Shown: positions 14,580 to 23,551, numbered from the stretch's first letter. The stretch: 64,000 nt of DNA from Geomonas edaphica (GCF_004917075.1 NZ_SSYB01000005.1:1-64000); one strand, 5' to 3'. Program-made: numbers and translations. Notes: generated by a model from the letters alone, not told the origin.

Positions 14580-16085
14580 ATGAACCGACTCATCGACATC
14601 ACGGAGCTGGCTCTGCGTGACGCCCACCAGAGCCTCATCGCCACGCGCCTCGGCATCGAGGACATGGTCCCCGCCTGCGAGGATCTCGACAACGCCGGGT
14701 TCTGGTCCCTTGAATGCTGGGGGGGCGCCACCTACGATGCCTGCATCCGTTTCCTGAACGAGGACCCGTGGGGGCGGCTCAGGACCTTCAAGGCGCTCAT
14801 GCCCAAAACACCGCTGCAGATGCTCTTGCGTGGGCAGAATCTCCTGGGATACCGCCACTACCAGGACGAGGTGGTCGACCGTTTCGTCGACAAGAGCGCG
14901 GAAAACGGGATCGACGTCTTCCGCATCTTCGACGCGCTGAATGACCTGCGCAACATAGAGCGCTCGGTCAAGGCGGTGAAGAAGTGCGGCAAGCATGCCC
15001 AGGGCGCCATCTCCTATACGGTGAGCCCGATCCACACCACTCAGGCTTACGTGGATCAGGCGAAACGCCTGGTCGAAATGGGGTGCGATTCGATCTGCAT
15101 CAAGGACATGGCGGCGCTCATCAAGCCCCAGTCGGCCTACGAGCTCGTGCGCGGCATCAAGGAGAGCTGCGGGGAGCAGACCCGGGTGCAGCTGCACGTG
15201 CACGCCACCACCGGCGTCACCATGGTTAGCCTCATGAAGGCGGTGGAGGCGGGTGTCGACTGCGTCGATACCGCGGTGAGCTCGATGAGCCTCGGACCGG
15301 GCCATAATCCAACCGAGAGCTTCGTGGAGATGCTGGAGCATACCGGGAACAGCACGAGGATCGACCTCGCGCGCATGCTGCGCGTGAAGGAGCACTTCTC
15401 GAAGATCCTGCCGCGCTACCGCGAGTTTCTTTCCACGGTCACCGGCGTGGAGACTGAGATCTTCAGAAGCCAGATCCCTGGCGGGATGCTGTCGAATATG
15501 GAGAGCCAGCTGAAGCAGCAGGGGGCGGCGGACCGGATGCATGAGGTGCTGGAAGAGATACCGGTGGTGCGCAAGGATACCGGTTACGTGCCTCTGGTGA
15601 CCCCGACCAGCCAGATCGTCGGAACCCAGGCCGTGCTGAACACGCTGATGGGGCGCTACAAGGTCCTTACCGGTGAGTTCGCCGACCTGATGCTCGGCTA
15701 TTACGGCGCCGCTCCAGGAGTTTTGAACCCGGAGGTGGTCGAGATGGCGCGGCGGCACGCGAAGAAGGAGCCGATCGATGTGCGTCCCGCCGACCTGTTG
15801 GAGCCGGAATGGGGCAAGCTGCGCGCAGCAGCGCTGCCGCTTGAAGGGTGCGACGGCAGCGACGAGGACGTGCTCACTTACGCGCTCTTCCCGCAGGTGG
15901 CGCCGAAGTTCTTCGCCACCCGGCACGAGGGGCCCAAGAACGTCGGGCGCGATCCAGAGACCGGCGCGTCGGAAACCAACATCCCGGAGGGGCACCCAGG
16001 AAAGATCACCGGCCCCGTCACCTACACGGTCACCCTGAGCGGCCAACAGCACAAGGTTACCGTGGCGCCGTACGGCCAAGAGTAA
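14580..16085 (+). CDS. Methylmalonyl-CoA carboxyltransferase 5S-type subunit (pyruvate/oxaloacetate site)
   Basis: The product is 501 aa from ATG14580 with GGGAGGAAGG upstream. It is an HMGL-like TIM barrel with RDAHQS (13-18), the carbamylated lysine in ICIKD (K175) and metal ligands H206/H208 in HVHATTG, followed by the C-terminal carrier-interacting domain. The family transfers CO2 between carboxybiotin and pyruvate. It is first in an operon with a 12S-type carboxylase, a small subunit and a biotin carrier. No membrane OadB/MmdB sodium-pump subunit is present, which favours transcarboxylase (methylmalonyl-CoA + pyruvate) over a decarboxylase pump. Oxaloacetate decarboxylase alpha is the alternative. 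Confidence 0.88.
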   Translation: MNRLIDITELALRDAHQSLIATRLGIEDMVPACEDLDNAGFWSLECWGGATYDACIRFLNEDPWGRLRTFKALMPKTPLQMLLRGQNLLGYRHYQDEVVDRFVDKSAENGIDVFRIFDALNDLRNIERSVKAVKKCGKHAQGAISYTVSPIHTTQAYVDQAKRLVEMGCDSICIKDMAALIKPQSAYELVRGIKESCGEQTRVQLHVHATTGVTMVSLMKAVEAGVDCVDTAVSSMSLGPGHNPTESFVEMLEHTGNSTRIDLARMLRVKEHFSKILPRYREFLSTVTGVETEIFRSQIPGGMLSNMESQLKQQGAADRMHEVLEEIPVVRKDTGYVPLVTPTSQIVGTQAVLNTLMGRYKVLTGEFADLMLGYYGAAPGVLNPEVVEMARRHAKKEPIDVRPADLLEPEWGKLRAAALPLEGCDGSDEDVLTYALFPQVAPKFFATRHEGPKNVGRDPETGASETNIPEGHPGKITGPVTYTVTLSGQQHKVTVAPYGQE

Positions 16086-16107
16086 TGCCGCACGCCGAGG
16101 AGGGCTC

Positions 16108-17652
16108 ATGTCTATAGACGAGAAGGTAAAGGAGCTGAACGAGAGGAAAGAGCGGCTGAAGCTTGGCGGCGGACGGACAAAGATAGACGAGCAGCATGAA
16201 CGGCAAAGCCTTACCGCCAGGGAGCGCATCGAGAGCCTGGTCGATAAGGACAGCTTTCAGGAGATCGGACTCTTCGCCCGGCACCGCTGCACCAACTTCG
16301 GAATGGCCGGGAAGGAATTCGCAGCAGAAGGGGTCGTTACCGGAGCGGGTAGCGTCGGGGGGCGGCTGGTGCACCTGGCGAGCCAGGATTTCACCGTCGC
16401 CGGTGGTTCCGCGGGTGAGGTGCATAGCGACAAGATCGTCCAGGCGATGCTCGCCGCGCTGAAGACCGGCACCCCCTTCGTGTTCATGAACGACTCCGGC
16501 GGTGCAAGAATCCAGGAGGGGATCGACTCGCTGGCAGGCTACGGCAAGATCTTCTATCACAACGTCATGCTTTCCGGGGTGGTACCGCAGATCTCGCTCA
16601 TCTGCGGTCCGTGTGCAGGCGGCGCCGCGTACAGCCCGGCCCTCACAGATTTCATCATCCAGACGGCTAACGCGAGGATGTTCATCACGGGGCCATCGGT
16701 CATCAAGGAAGCGACCGGTGAGGAGATCACCGCCGAGGCCCTGGGCGGCCCGCTCTCCCAGATGAACTACGCCGGGGTCGCGCACTTCGTCGCAGAAAAC
16801 GACCTGGTGGCGCTGCGCATCTGCAAGAGGCTCCTCTCCTTCCTTCCCTCCAACAACCTGGAAGATCCGCCCCAACTCGAGGCGGACGACATCGTGGTGC
16901 CGGACAAGACGCTGAACACCATCGTCCCGATCGACCCGAAGAAGAGTTACGACGTGCGCCAGGTGATCACGCGCTTGGTGGATGGCGGCGATTTCCTCGA
17001 GGTGCAGCCGCTTTTCGCCGCCAACATAGTGGTCGGTTTCGCCCGCATCCTCGGGCGGAGCGTTGGTGTGGTGGCGAACCAGCCGAGCGTGCTCGCCGGC
17101 GCCCTCGACATCAACGCCTCGGACAAAGGGGCGCGCTTCGTCCGTTTCTGCAACGCCTTCAACATCCCGCTCATCACGCTGGTGGACGTTCCGGGATTCC
17201 TGCCGGGCGTGCAGCAGGAGCAGGGAGGGATCATCAGGCACGGCGCCAAGCTGCTCTTCGCCTATTCGGCCGCCACAGTCCCCAAAATCACCGTGATCAT
17301 GCGCAAGGCCTACGGGGGCGCGTTCCTGGCCATGTGCGGCAAGGAACTGGAGACGGACCGGGTCTTCGCGTGGCCGACCGCGGAGATCGCGGTGATGGGG
17401 CCGCAGGGGGCGGTCAACGTGATATTCCGCAATGAGATCGCGCAGTCCGAAGATCCGCAGCAGAAGCGCCGGGAACTGATCGAGTCGTACCAGAGCACCT
17501 TTGCGACCCCCTACGCGGCGGCTGCGCGGCGGGACGTCGACGATATCATCGAGCCGGCGGAGACGAGGCGTCATCTCGCCATGACGCTCGACATCCTGCA
17601 CACCAAGCGCGAGTTCCGTCCCATGAAGAAGCACGGCCTGATCCCGCTTTGA
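16108..17652 (+). CDS. Methylmalonyl-CoA/propionyl-CoA carboxyltransferase 12S-type subunit
   Basis: The product is 514 aa, the usual length for acyl-CoA carboxylase beta chains. It has both crotonase-fold halves: FVFMNDSGGARIQEG with GPCAGGAAYSPALTD in the N-half (oxyanion and biotin site) and DVPGFLPGVQQEQGG with RKAYGGAFLAMCGKE in the C-half. The residue pattern after AGGAAYSPAL fits propionyl/methylmalonyl-CoA substrates. It starts 22 nt after the 5S stop and is followed after 11 nt by the small subunit, so it is translationally clustered. Confidence 0.9.
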   Translation: MSIDEKVKELNERKERLKLGGGRTKIDEQHERQSLTARERIESLVDKDSFQEIGLFARHRCTNFGMAGKEFAAEGVVTGAGSVGGRLVHLASQDFTVAGGSAGEVHSDKIVQAMLAALKTGTPFVFMNDSGGARIQEGIDSLAGYGKIFYHNVMLSGVVPQISLICGPCAGGAAYSPALTDFIIQTANARMFITGPSVIKEATGEEITAEALGGPLSQMNYAGVAHFVAENDLVALRICKRLLSFLPSNNLEDPPQLEADDIVVPDKTLNTIVPIDPKKSYDVRQVITRLVDGGDFLEVQPLFAANIVVGFARILGRSVGVVANQPSVLAGALDINASDKGARFVRFCNAFNIPLITLVDVPGFLPGVQQEQGGIIRHGAKLLFAYSAATVPKITVIMRKAYGGAFLAMCGKELETDRVFAWPTAEIAVMGPQGAVNVIFRNEIAQSEDPQQKRRELIESYQSTFATPYAAAARRDVDDIIEPAETRRHLAMTLDILHTKREFRPMKKHGLIPL

Positions 17653-17663
17653 GGAGGTTTATC

Positions 17664-17864
17664 GTGGAAGAACGTGCAGGTAACCATGATGAGATAACCC
17701 CGGAATTGTTGATGGTTATGGCGGCATCGATCGCAGCCTATCTGGGGAAGAACGTACGCATCCGCAGGGCAAGGTTCGTCGATACCATGCAGGCGAACGC
17801 CTGGGGGCAGTCCAGTCGCGTCGTGCTGCAGGCGTCGCATAACTTGAACCTCAGGAGAGGGTAG
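17664..17864 (+). CDS. Small carboxyltransferase/decarboxylase accessory subunit
   Basis: The product is 66 aa from GTG17664, with GAGGAGG 7 nt upstream. It contains EITPELLMVMAASIAAYLGK, then RIRRARFVD and SSRVVLQASHNLNL. Short proteins with this ExxPELLAVIAAAVAAYLG pattern occur between the carboxyltransferase and biotin-carrier genes of methylmalonyl-CoA decarboxylase/transcarboxylase operons (recalled as epsilon- or gamma-like subunits). There is no transmembrane helix beyond a mildly hydrophobic amphipathic segment, unlike the sodium-pump gamma chain. It probably aids assembly. Confidence 0.68.
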   Translation: MEERAGNHDEITPELLMVMAASIAAYLGKNVRIRRARFVDTMQANAWGQSSRVVLQASHNLNLRRG

Positions 17865-17879
17865 TAAAAGGAGACCACC

Positions 17880-18284
17880 GTGCAACTGACCATGACGATA
17901 GACGGAAAGAAGTATCGGGTTGACGTGGAAGTCGAAGAGGGCGAAGAGGTTCGGCTGGCGGAATCGTTCCCTACTACGACGGTGCAGGCGGTTACGCCCC
18001 CTTCTGGTGCCATGCCGATGGCCGCCCCCGCCCCGGTTACCGGCGCTCCCCCAGGTGGCACGGCTGTATCGGACAAGATCTGCCGGAGCCCGATTGCCGG
18101 CGTCGTTTTCAAGGTCGTGGTGCAGGTCGGTCAGCACCTAGAGGTGAACGATCTGCTCGTCGTCCTGGAAGCGATGAAGATGGAGACGAACATCACGGCG
18201 CACATGTCCGGTACCGTGGATAAAATCCTCGTTTCCGTGGGCGAAGCAGTACAGCCGGGACAGCCCATCGCGGAGTTCGCGTAA
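17880..18284 (+). CDS. Biotin carboxyl carrier (1.3S-type) subunit
   Basis: The product is 134 aa from GTG17880 (AAAGGAGA upstream). An N-terminal beta segment that would bind the carboxyltransferase core is followed by an Ala/Pro-rich linker (about residues 38-62) and a biotinyl domain with EAMKM, in which K100 is the biotinylation site. It is the last gene of the operon. It shuttles CO2 between the 12S and 5S sites. Confidence 0.92.
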   Translation: MQLTMTIDGKKYRVDVEVEEGEEVRLAESFPTTTVQAVTPPSGAMPMAAPAPVTGAPPGGTAVSDKICRSPIAGVVFKVVVQVGQHLEVNDLLVVLEAMKMETNITAHMSGTVDKILVSVGEAVQPGQPIAEFA

Positions 18285-18305
18285 AAATGACCGACTCCAT
18301 TGATG

Positions 18306-18334
18306 TCGACAGCTGTATCACTAGGTGATATAGT
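18306..18334 (+). promoter_or_regulatory. Promoter with embedded palindromic operator for the HigA-like gene
   Basis: TATCAC-TAG-GTGATA (18316-18330) is a perfect 6-bp inverted repeat with a 3-nt spacer. It sits between a possible -35 TCGACA (18306-18311) and -10 TATAGT (18329-18334), spaced 17 nt. Autorepression by the downstream XRE protein is the likely function. Confidence 0.55.
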
Positions 18335-18363
18335 GGCGGCGGCTCAAGTTGAGGTGAAACAAG

Positions 18364-18666
18364 ATGAGTGAAATTTTGGACATAGCTGATGAAATGGCGC
18401 GTGAATTGTTCGAAGCCGGCATGATGGATGACCTCACCTTCCGACAGATACAGGCGTTGTGCCTCCCACGTAAGAAACCATACCGGCCGGAAGAGATCAA
18501 ACAGATCAGGATGGCCTGTCATGCCAGTCAGGCCGTTTTTGCGGCACTTCTAGGTATAGGTAAAAGCACTGTACAACAATGGGAACAAGGGGTGAAGAAG
18601 CCGAGTGGCCCTGCGTTGCGACTGCTGGACATCGTAGACCGTAAAGGGCTTGCTGCCCTGCGTTAA
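18364..18666 (+). CDS. XRE-family HTH regulator (HigA/NadS-like antitoxin)
   Basis: The product is 100 aa. The C-terminal half holds a XRE helix-turn-helix: IRMACHASQAVFAALLGIG followed by KSTVQQWEQGVKKPSG. The N-terminal 40 residues (DEMARELFEAGMMDDLTFRQ) match the dimer region of HigA/NadS antitoxins, normally encoded just after a HigB/RelE toxin. Only 79 nt separate it from the biotin-carrier gene and no toxin ORF is visible on either side, so it is an orphan. A palindrome in its promoter suggests autoregulation. Confidence 0.82.
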   Translation: MSEILDIADEMARELFEAGMMDDLTFRQIQALCLPRKKPYRPEEIKQIRMACHASQAVFAALLGIGKSTVQQWEQGVKKPSGPALRLLDIVDRKGLAALR

Positions 18667-18766
18667 CAAAGGGAAAAGTCTGAGGAGTGAGATGTATAGT
18701 GTTTTTTGAATGCAAAGGGTATAATCGCCGGTAGTGGTAACAACAAGGCTTTAGAGGAGGCAGGAA

Positions 18767-19231
18767 ATGAAAAGGATAAGGCTGCTGATGCTGGTGGTTC
18801 TGGCTGCGTTCTTTGCTGTCTCAACCGGGTATGCCGCTGAGCACAGCTTCAAGGCAAAACTGACCCCGAAGGAAGAAGTGGCAAAGCCTGACGCCAAATC
18901 TTCCGGGAAGGCCGAATTCAAACTCAGCAAAGATGGCAAGGAGCTGACTTACAAGCTCCACGTTAAGGACGTGGTCGACGCCAGTGCGGCACACATCCAT
19001 GTCGGCAAAAAAGGGGAAAACGGTCCTCCGATTGTCGGGCTCTTCAGCGGTGGCAAGAAAGGGAAATTCAGCGGTGTTCTCTCCGAAGGTAAGGTAAGCG
19101 GCAACGACCTGATGGGCGACTACAAAGGTAAATTCGACGAGCTGGTAAAACTGCTTCGTTCCGGCGATACCTACGTGAACGTCCACACTGACAAGTACCC
19201 GGACGGTGAAATCCGCGGGCAGATCAAATAA
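18767..19231 (+). CDS. Secreted CHRD-domain protein
   Basis: The product is 154 aa with a signal peptide (LLMLVVLAAFFAVSTG, cleavage near YA-AEH at about residue 24) and then one complete CHRD domain. Visible motifs are SGKAEFKLSKDG, the conserved AAHIHVGKKGENGP, and the C-terminal YVNVHTDKYPDGEIRGQI. CHRD domains were named from chordin; in bacteria they are exported proteins of unknown function. A TATAAT box at 18720-18725 and GAGGAGG before the start give it its own expression unit, with a strong terminator downstream. Confidence 0.88.
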   Translation: MKRIRLLMLVVLAAFFAVSTGYAAEHSFKAKLTPKEEVAKPDAKSSGKAEFKLSKDGKELTYKLHVKDVVDASAAHIHVGKKGENGPPIVGLFSGGKKGKFSGVLSEGKVSGNDLMGDYKGKFDELVKLLRSGDTYVNVHTDKYPDGEIRGQIK

Positions 19232-19253
19232 CGGCTAAAGCGGCCGTACAATA

Positions 19254-19303
19254 AAAAAGCCCGCCGGCACTGGCTCCATGGACCAGCCGTCGACGGGCTT
19301 TTT
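19254..19303. terminator. Strong bidirectional rho-independent terminator
   Basis: AAAAAGCCCG (19254-19263) pairs with CGGGCTTTTT (19294-19303), with an inner CCGGC/GCCG extension. The T-run works for the CHRD gene on the + strand and the A-run for anything approaching on the minus strand. Confidence 0.85.
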
Positions 19304-19422
19304 CTTTGTTCGTCGCCGAGCTGACAACGAGCACGGAAAGGGAAACTTCGAAGTGAAGGTTATTCAGAAATTCCGTGGGAGATGGAGTACAGCTCCCCAC
19401 GAAGCTCTGCATGAGCCTTAGC

Positions 19423-19513
19423 GTCCCCCCCTTTGCGAAGGGGGGGACAGGGGGGATTTGCCTCTGCCAAGCCTGCAAGAAATCCCCCTAAATCCCCCTT
19501 CGCAAAGGGGGAC
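19423..19513. repeat. Dispersed inverted repeat pair (CCCTTTGCGAAGGG type)
   Basis: One copy at 19423-19459 (GTCCCCCCCTTTGCGAAGG start) faces an inverted copy at 19480-19513 with the same CCCTTTGCGAAGGG core and AGGGGGATTT tail. Each copy is itself a small hairpin. Palindromes of this kind are widespread non-coding dispersed repeats in Geobacter-like and other genomes (recalled). They sit in the convergent gap between the CHRD gene and rmuC. Confidence 0.7.
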
Positions 19514-19522
19514 TAACCCTCT

Positions 19523-20845
19523 TTACGGCTCCTCGATGAGCACCGCCTCGCTTACCTCTGCTTCGGCGCCGCTGCCGAACTCCACACCCAAAATCCCTTT
19601 CGCCTCATGCTCAGGCAGCTCCTCGATCCCCTGCATCTTCCTCTGGATGCGCCTGGTCCTTGTGGCCGCGGTGTCGATGCTTGAGGATGCCTCGTCCAGC
19701 TTTTTCCTGGTCTTGTCCAATAGAGTCCCGAAGGTCATGAACTCAGTCTTGATCGCGCCCAGGAGGCGCCAGACGTCGCTGCTGCGCTTTTCGATGGCCA
19801 GCGTCTTGAACCCGAGGCTCAGCGAGGAGAGGAGGGCGGCGATGGTGGTCGGGCCTGCGACGATCACCTTGTGCTCACGCAGGATGGCGTCGAAAAGCCC
19901 CGGACGGCTCAAGACCTGAGCGTAGCTCGCCTCGTTGGCTAGGAACATGACTGCGAAATCGGTGGTTTCCGGCGGCGCCAAGTACTTGTCGCAGATCAGC
20001 TTCGCCATCCCCAGCACCGTCCTGTCGAACTGCTTCGTTGCCTCGGCTACCGCGGCCAGGTTTCCCTGCTCTTGCGCCTCGACCAGACGCAGGAAGTCCT
20101 CCTGTGGGAACTTCGCATCGATGGGGAGCCAGAGCGGTTTGTCATCCTTGCCGGGGAGCCGGACCGCGAACTCCACGCGGGCGTCGCTGCCCGGCTTTGT
20201 GGCTACGTTGGAGCTGTACTGGTCCGGGGTGAGGATCTGCTCGAGCAGGTTGTGCAGTTGCACTTCGCCAAGCGTTCCGCGCGTCTTGATGTTGGAGAGG
20301 ACCTTCTTCAGATCGCCCACGCCGGATGCCAGCGACTGCATCTCGCCCAGTCCCTTGTGTACCTGCTCCAGCTGCCCGCTCACCTGCTTGAACGATTCGC
20401 CCAGCCGCTTCTCCAGGGTCTCGTGCAGCTTCTCGTCCACCGTGGCGCGCATCTGTTCGAGCTTTTTTGAGTTGTCTTCCTGCAGCCACTTGAGCCTGAG
20501 TTCAACCGTCTCGCGCAGTTTGTCGAGTCGCTGTTCGTTGCTTGCGGTGAGGGCGCCCAACTGCTGCGTGAAACCTTCCATCTGCCCCTTCTGCAGCGAC
20601 GCAATATCCACCATCCGTTTCTGCACCGCCTCACCGAACTGTCGCAGGCTGCCACCCAGTTCCTCGCGGTTCCGGCGTAGCTCGTCCTGAAGGGTCCGCT
20701 CCAGTCGCTCGAGTCCCTTCTCCAACTGATCAAAGCGCGCCTCTGACGAGGTGAGCCGTTTCAAGTGCAGGTAGCAGAGAGTGGCCACGGTGAAGGTGGC
20801 GGCGAGTAGAAGCAGCAGGATGAGTTGCAGCAGGTCGGTTCCCAT
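19523..20845 (-). CDS. rmuC: DNA recombination protein RmuC
   Basis: The product is 440 aa with an N-terminal membrane anchor (LLQLILLLLLAATFTVATL), a long coiled coil (about residues 30-180) and the conserved RmuC domain: GTLGEVQL, LPIDAKFPQEDF, VMFLANEASYAQV, TTIAALLSSLSLGFKTLA. RmuC is a PD-(D/E)XK-like membrane-anchored nuclease that limits recombination at inverted repeats. It starts 2 nt upstream of the hydrolase gene's end, so the two are probably cotranscribed. Confidence 0.93.
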   Translation of the reverse strand: MGTDLLQLILLLLLAATFTVATLCYLHLKRLTSSEARFDQLEKGLERLERTLQDELRRNREELGGSLRQFGEAVQKRMVDIASLQKGQMEGFTQQLGALTASNEQRLDKLRETVELRLKWLQEDNSKKLEQMRATVDEKLHETLEKRLGESFKQVSGQLEQVHKGLGEMQSLASGVGDLKKVLSNIKTRGTLGEVQLHNLLEQILTPDQYSSNVATKPGSDARVEFAVRLPGKDDKPLWLPIDAKFPQEDFLRLVEAQEQGNLAAVAEATKQFDRTVLGMAKLICDKYLAPPETTDFAVMFLANEASYAQVLSRPGLFDAILREHKVIVAGPTTIAALLSSLSLGFKTLAIEKRSSDVWRLLGAIKTEFMTFGTLLDKTRKKLDEASSSIDTAATRTRRIQRKMQGIEELPEHEAKGILGVEFGSGAEAEVSEAVLIEEP

Positions 20846-20847
20846 GG

Positions 20848-21645
20848 CTACTCCGGTAGCGATTTAAGAAAAGAGATCATGGTCTCGTTGAAGATTTCAG
20901 GCTGTTCCATGTTCAGCATGTGCCCCGCCTTTTCGATGACCCTGCTCCGGCATCCGGCAAGGCCGTGGATCAGCGTTTCCGCTGTTTCCGCGGGTGCGGC
21001 ACGGTCTTCCGCGCCTGCGATCACCAGGGAGAGGTGCTTGAACGTGGGTAGGAGTGCGGTGTAGTCCTTGCGGTCGCTCATGCCGAGCAGACCGCCGGCG
21101 AGCCCCTGCGGACGGGTTTCGCGCATCCATGCGGTGACACGGGCGATCAGCGCCGGGCTTTCCTGCGAGGTCTCCGCCGCGAACAGCAGTTCGGCGAAGA
21201 TCTTGATGATAGGGTTGGCGCCGAGCCTTTCCGCCTCCGCGGCCATGGCCTTTCTCCGCTCGCGTCCCGCTTCGTCGTCGGCGTTGCTGCGGGTCGCGAT
21301 GAAACAGGCGGCACGGACCCTTTCCGGGTAGCGCTCCAGGAGGTTCATGAGGATGTAGCCCCCCATGGACATGCCGCCGATGACGGCCTTGTCGATCTTC
21401 AAGGCATCCATGAAGGCGATCATGTCGTCGGCGAGGAGGTCCATGCTGTAGGGCCCGACGGGTGCGTCGCTTGCACCAAAACCGCGCAGGTCCGGGGCGA
21501 TGACACGGTAACCGGCGTCGGCAATAGGCTTCAGTTGTGGCTGCCACATCTGGCGGTTGAGAGGAAAGCCATGGATGAGCAGGACGGCGGGGCCTTGGCC
21601 GGCTTCATCATAGGCGATGTTTATATCATTAACGGTGCAGTTCAT
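20848..21645 (-). CDS. Alpha/beta hydrolase
   Basis: The product is 265 aa from ATG21645 (AAGGAG upstream; the longer frame reads into recD and is not used). It has HGFPLNRQMW for the oxyanion region, the nucleophile elbow GGMSMGG (Ser at about 98), Asp in AGAEDRAAP, and His in KAGHMLNME, so the triad is complete. It resembles 3-oxoadipate enol-lactonase or bromoperoxidase-type esterases. The substrate is unknown. Confidence 0.88.
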   Translation of the reverse strand: MNCTVNDINIAYDEAGQGPAVLLIHGFPLNRQMWQPQLKPIADAGYRVIAPDLRGFGASDAPVGPYSMDLLADDMIAFMDALKIDKAVIGGMSMGGYILMNLLERYPERVRAACFIATRSNADDEAGRERRKAMAAEAERLGANPIIKIFAELLFAAETSQESPALIARVTAWMRETRPQGLAGGLLGMSDRKDYTALLPTFKHLSLVIAGAEDRAAPAETAETLIHGLAGCRSRVIEKAGHMLNMEQPEIFNETMISFLKSLPE

Positions 21646-21716
21646 GGTTGCTCCTTGGCAGTGGATGATGTGGGTCTCCCGTAGGGCGAGGGAGGGCTTG
21701 TGAAGGCATGCGGAGG

Positions 21717-23519
21717 TCAGATGATTGGCCCCCAAAGACGTTCGCGCAGCCCTGACCGCCTGATCACGCGACGCTCGACGGTTGAGAGGAACAGATCTTC
21801 TGTGGCTAGAATCTCGGCGGAGCTCTTCGCCCTGGTGATCGCGGTGTAAAGCAGTTCCCGCGTCAATACCGGCGTGTCGCGGTCGGGAAGGACGAGCAGG
21901 ACGCGGTCGAACTCGGAACCCTGGCTCTTGTGCACGGTCATGGCGAAGGCGCACTCGTACTCTGGGAGCCTGAGCGGCAGCACCTTCCGCATGCCGCCGG
22001 AGCCGGAGGGGAAGAAGGCGCGCAGCTCGCCGCCGGATTCGGCATCGGGGAGGATGAGTCCCACGTCGCCGTTGAAGAGCCCCAGGTTGTAGTCGTTTTT
22101 GCTGATCATGACGGGCTGCCCAGCGTACCAGCGTCCGTGCGGATGGATGAGCCCGGCCTGCGCCAGGCGCTGCCGTACGAGCTGGTTGACGGCCTCGACA
22201 CCGTACGGCCCGCTACGCATGGCGCACAGGATGCGGAACCGGCTGAATTTGGCGAACGCCCCTTCGGGGCTCTGCTCGTGCAGGTATTCTGCATAGCCGT
22301 CGGTGATGCGCTTGGCGAGGGCGTCGGCCAAGCCACCGGCAGGGGGGAGCGACGCCAGCGAGACCTCGGGGAGGGCCGGATCGAGACAGGCGGCAAGGGC
22401 AGCGGCGGCGTCGCCTGCGTTCACCAGCGCTCCGATCTTGCCGATACCGCCGGTGGAGGAGAAACGGTAGCTTTTTTTCAGCAGCACCACGGCATCGCCC
22501 AGCGGCCCCAGCCCCGGCTGGACTGATACGGCATCGCCCGCAACTTCGGCGGCAAGTGCGGCAAACTCGGGGGAGAAGCCGTGCACGGCGCCGGTATCGC
22601 ACATGTCGCCCAGCACCGCACCTGCCTCGACGGAGGCGAGCTGGTCCCGGTCGCCCAGAAGGATCAGGCGGGTGTCCCGGCGCAGGGCGCAGAGGAGCTT
22701 CGCCATGAGCGGCAGGGATACCATGGACGCCTCGTCCACGATGACGACGTCGTAGGGAAGGGGATTCTCGCTGTTGTGGCGGAAGCCGCTGGATCCCTTC
22801 AGGTATCCGAGGAGCCGGTGCAGGGTGAAAACGTCCTCCGGGATGAGGCCGCGCACCTCCTGTTCCGCCTTGTCCAAACCGGCGGCAATGGATTCCTTCA
22901 GGCGCGCGGCCGCCTTGCCGGTGGGGGCGGCGAGGGCGATGCGCAGGGCGCTCCCGGTGCCAAGAGCTTCCGCCTGTTCCAGAAGGAGTGCCAGTACCTT
23001 CACCACGGTGGAGGTCTTGCCGGTGCCCGGTCCGCCGGAGATGACGCAAAACCGCCTGGTGACGGCGGCAATGGCGGCGACCCGTTGCCAGTCCGTTTCT
23101 CCCGGCGTTGCGGGGAAGAGCCGGGCAAGACCCTGCTTGAGACGCTCGCGGTCGAACTGGGCGGGCTCGCCGCGCTTGAGGATCGCCTCTGCGAGTTCGT
23201 TCTCGTAGCGCCAGTAGCGCTGCAGGTAGAGCCGGTCGGCGTGGTCCAGGATGAGCGGCTTGAACTCGCCGGGAGCCCCTACTACCGGGGCGGCGGCAAG
23301 GCGCTCGCGCCAGGTCGCAACCGACTCGAGCCGGTACCCGGCGGCACGACCCTCGTCGAGCGCGCCTGCGAGGTCCAGGCACACGTCCCCGGCCGTCACG
23401 CCGCGGCTCAACAGGGCCGCCGCCGCTTCCAGATGGGGATCGCGGCTTCCCGCCTGCCTGCAGATGAAGGCGGCGAACTGCCGGTCTATGTCATTTAATT
23501 GCACTCCTTCAGGAGTCAT
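21717..23519 (-). CDS. recD: Exodeoxyribonuclease V alpha subunit RecD
   Basis: The product is 600 aa from ATG23519, with AGGTG upstream; a TTG 18 nt earlier is in frame but less likely. A superfamily 1B helicase with Walker A GGPGTGKT (162-169), Walker B VVIVDEASM, and C-terminal motifs TVHKSQGSEFD and LLYTAITRAK. It forms the fast 5'-3' motor of RecBCD. It lies 33 nt downstream of recB in a recC-recB-recD order. Confidence 0.93.
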   Translation of the reverse strand: MTPEGVQLNDIDRQFAAFICRQAGSRDPHLEAAAALLSRGVTAGDVCLDLAGALDEGRAAGYRLESVATWRERLAAAPVVGAPGEFKPLILDHADRLYLQRYWRYENELAEAILKRGEPAQFDRERLKQGLARLFPATPGETDWQRVAAIAAVTRRFCVISGGPGTGKTSTVVKVLALLLEQAEALGTGSALRIALAAPTGKAAARLKESIAAGLDKAEQEVRGLIPEDVFTLHRLLGYLKGSSGFRHNSENPLPYDVVIVDEASMVSLPLMAKLLCALRRDTRLILLGDRDQLASVEAGAVLGDMCDTGAVHGFSPEFAALAAEVAGDAVSVQPGLGPLGDAVVLLKKSYRFSSTGGIGKIGALVNAGDAAAALAACLDPALPEVSLASLPPAGGLADALAKRITDGYAEYLHEQSPEGAFAKFSRFRILCAMRSGPYGVEAVNQLVRQRLAQAGLIHPHGRWYAGQPVMISKNDYNLGLFNGDVGLILPDAESGGELRAFFPSGSGGMRKVLPLRLPEYECAFAMTVHKSQGSEFDRVLLVLPDRDTPVLTRELLYTAITRAKSSAEILATEDLFLSTVERRVIRRSGLRERLWGPII

Positions 23520-23551
23520 GGGGCACCTGTAAATCAAAAAGCATCAACACT

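Noticed and set aside
14520-17634. 569-aa and 525-aa minus-strand frames opposite the carboxyltransferase genes
   Set aside because: Shadows of the 5S and 12S genes, whose motifs are complete; the His/Arg/Val-rich composition is typical of antisense frames.
21646-21954. N-terminal extension of the alpha/beta hydrolase
   Set aside because: It would overlap recD coding and lacks a start signal; ATG21645 has AAGGAG and gives the normal family length.
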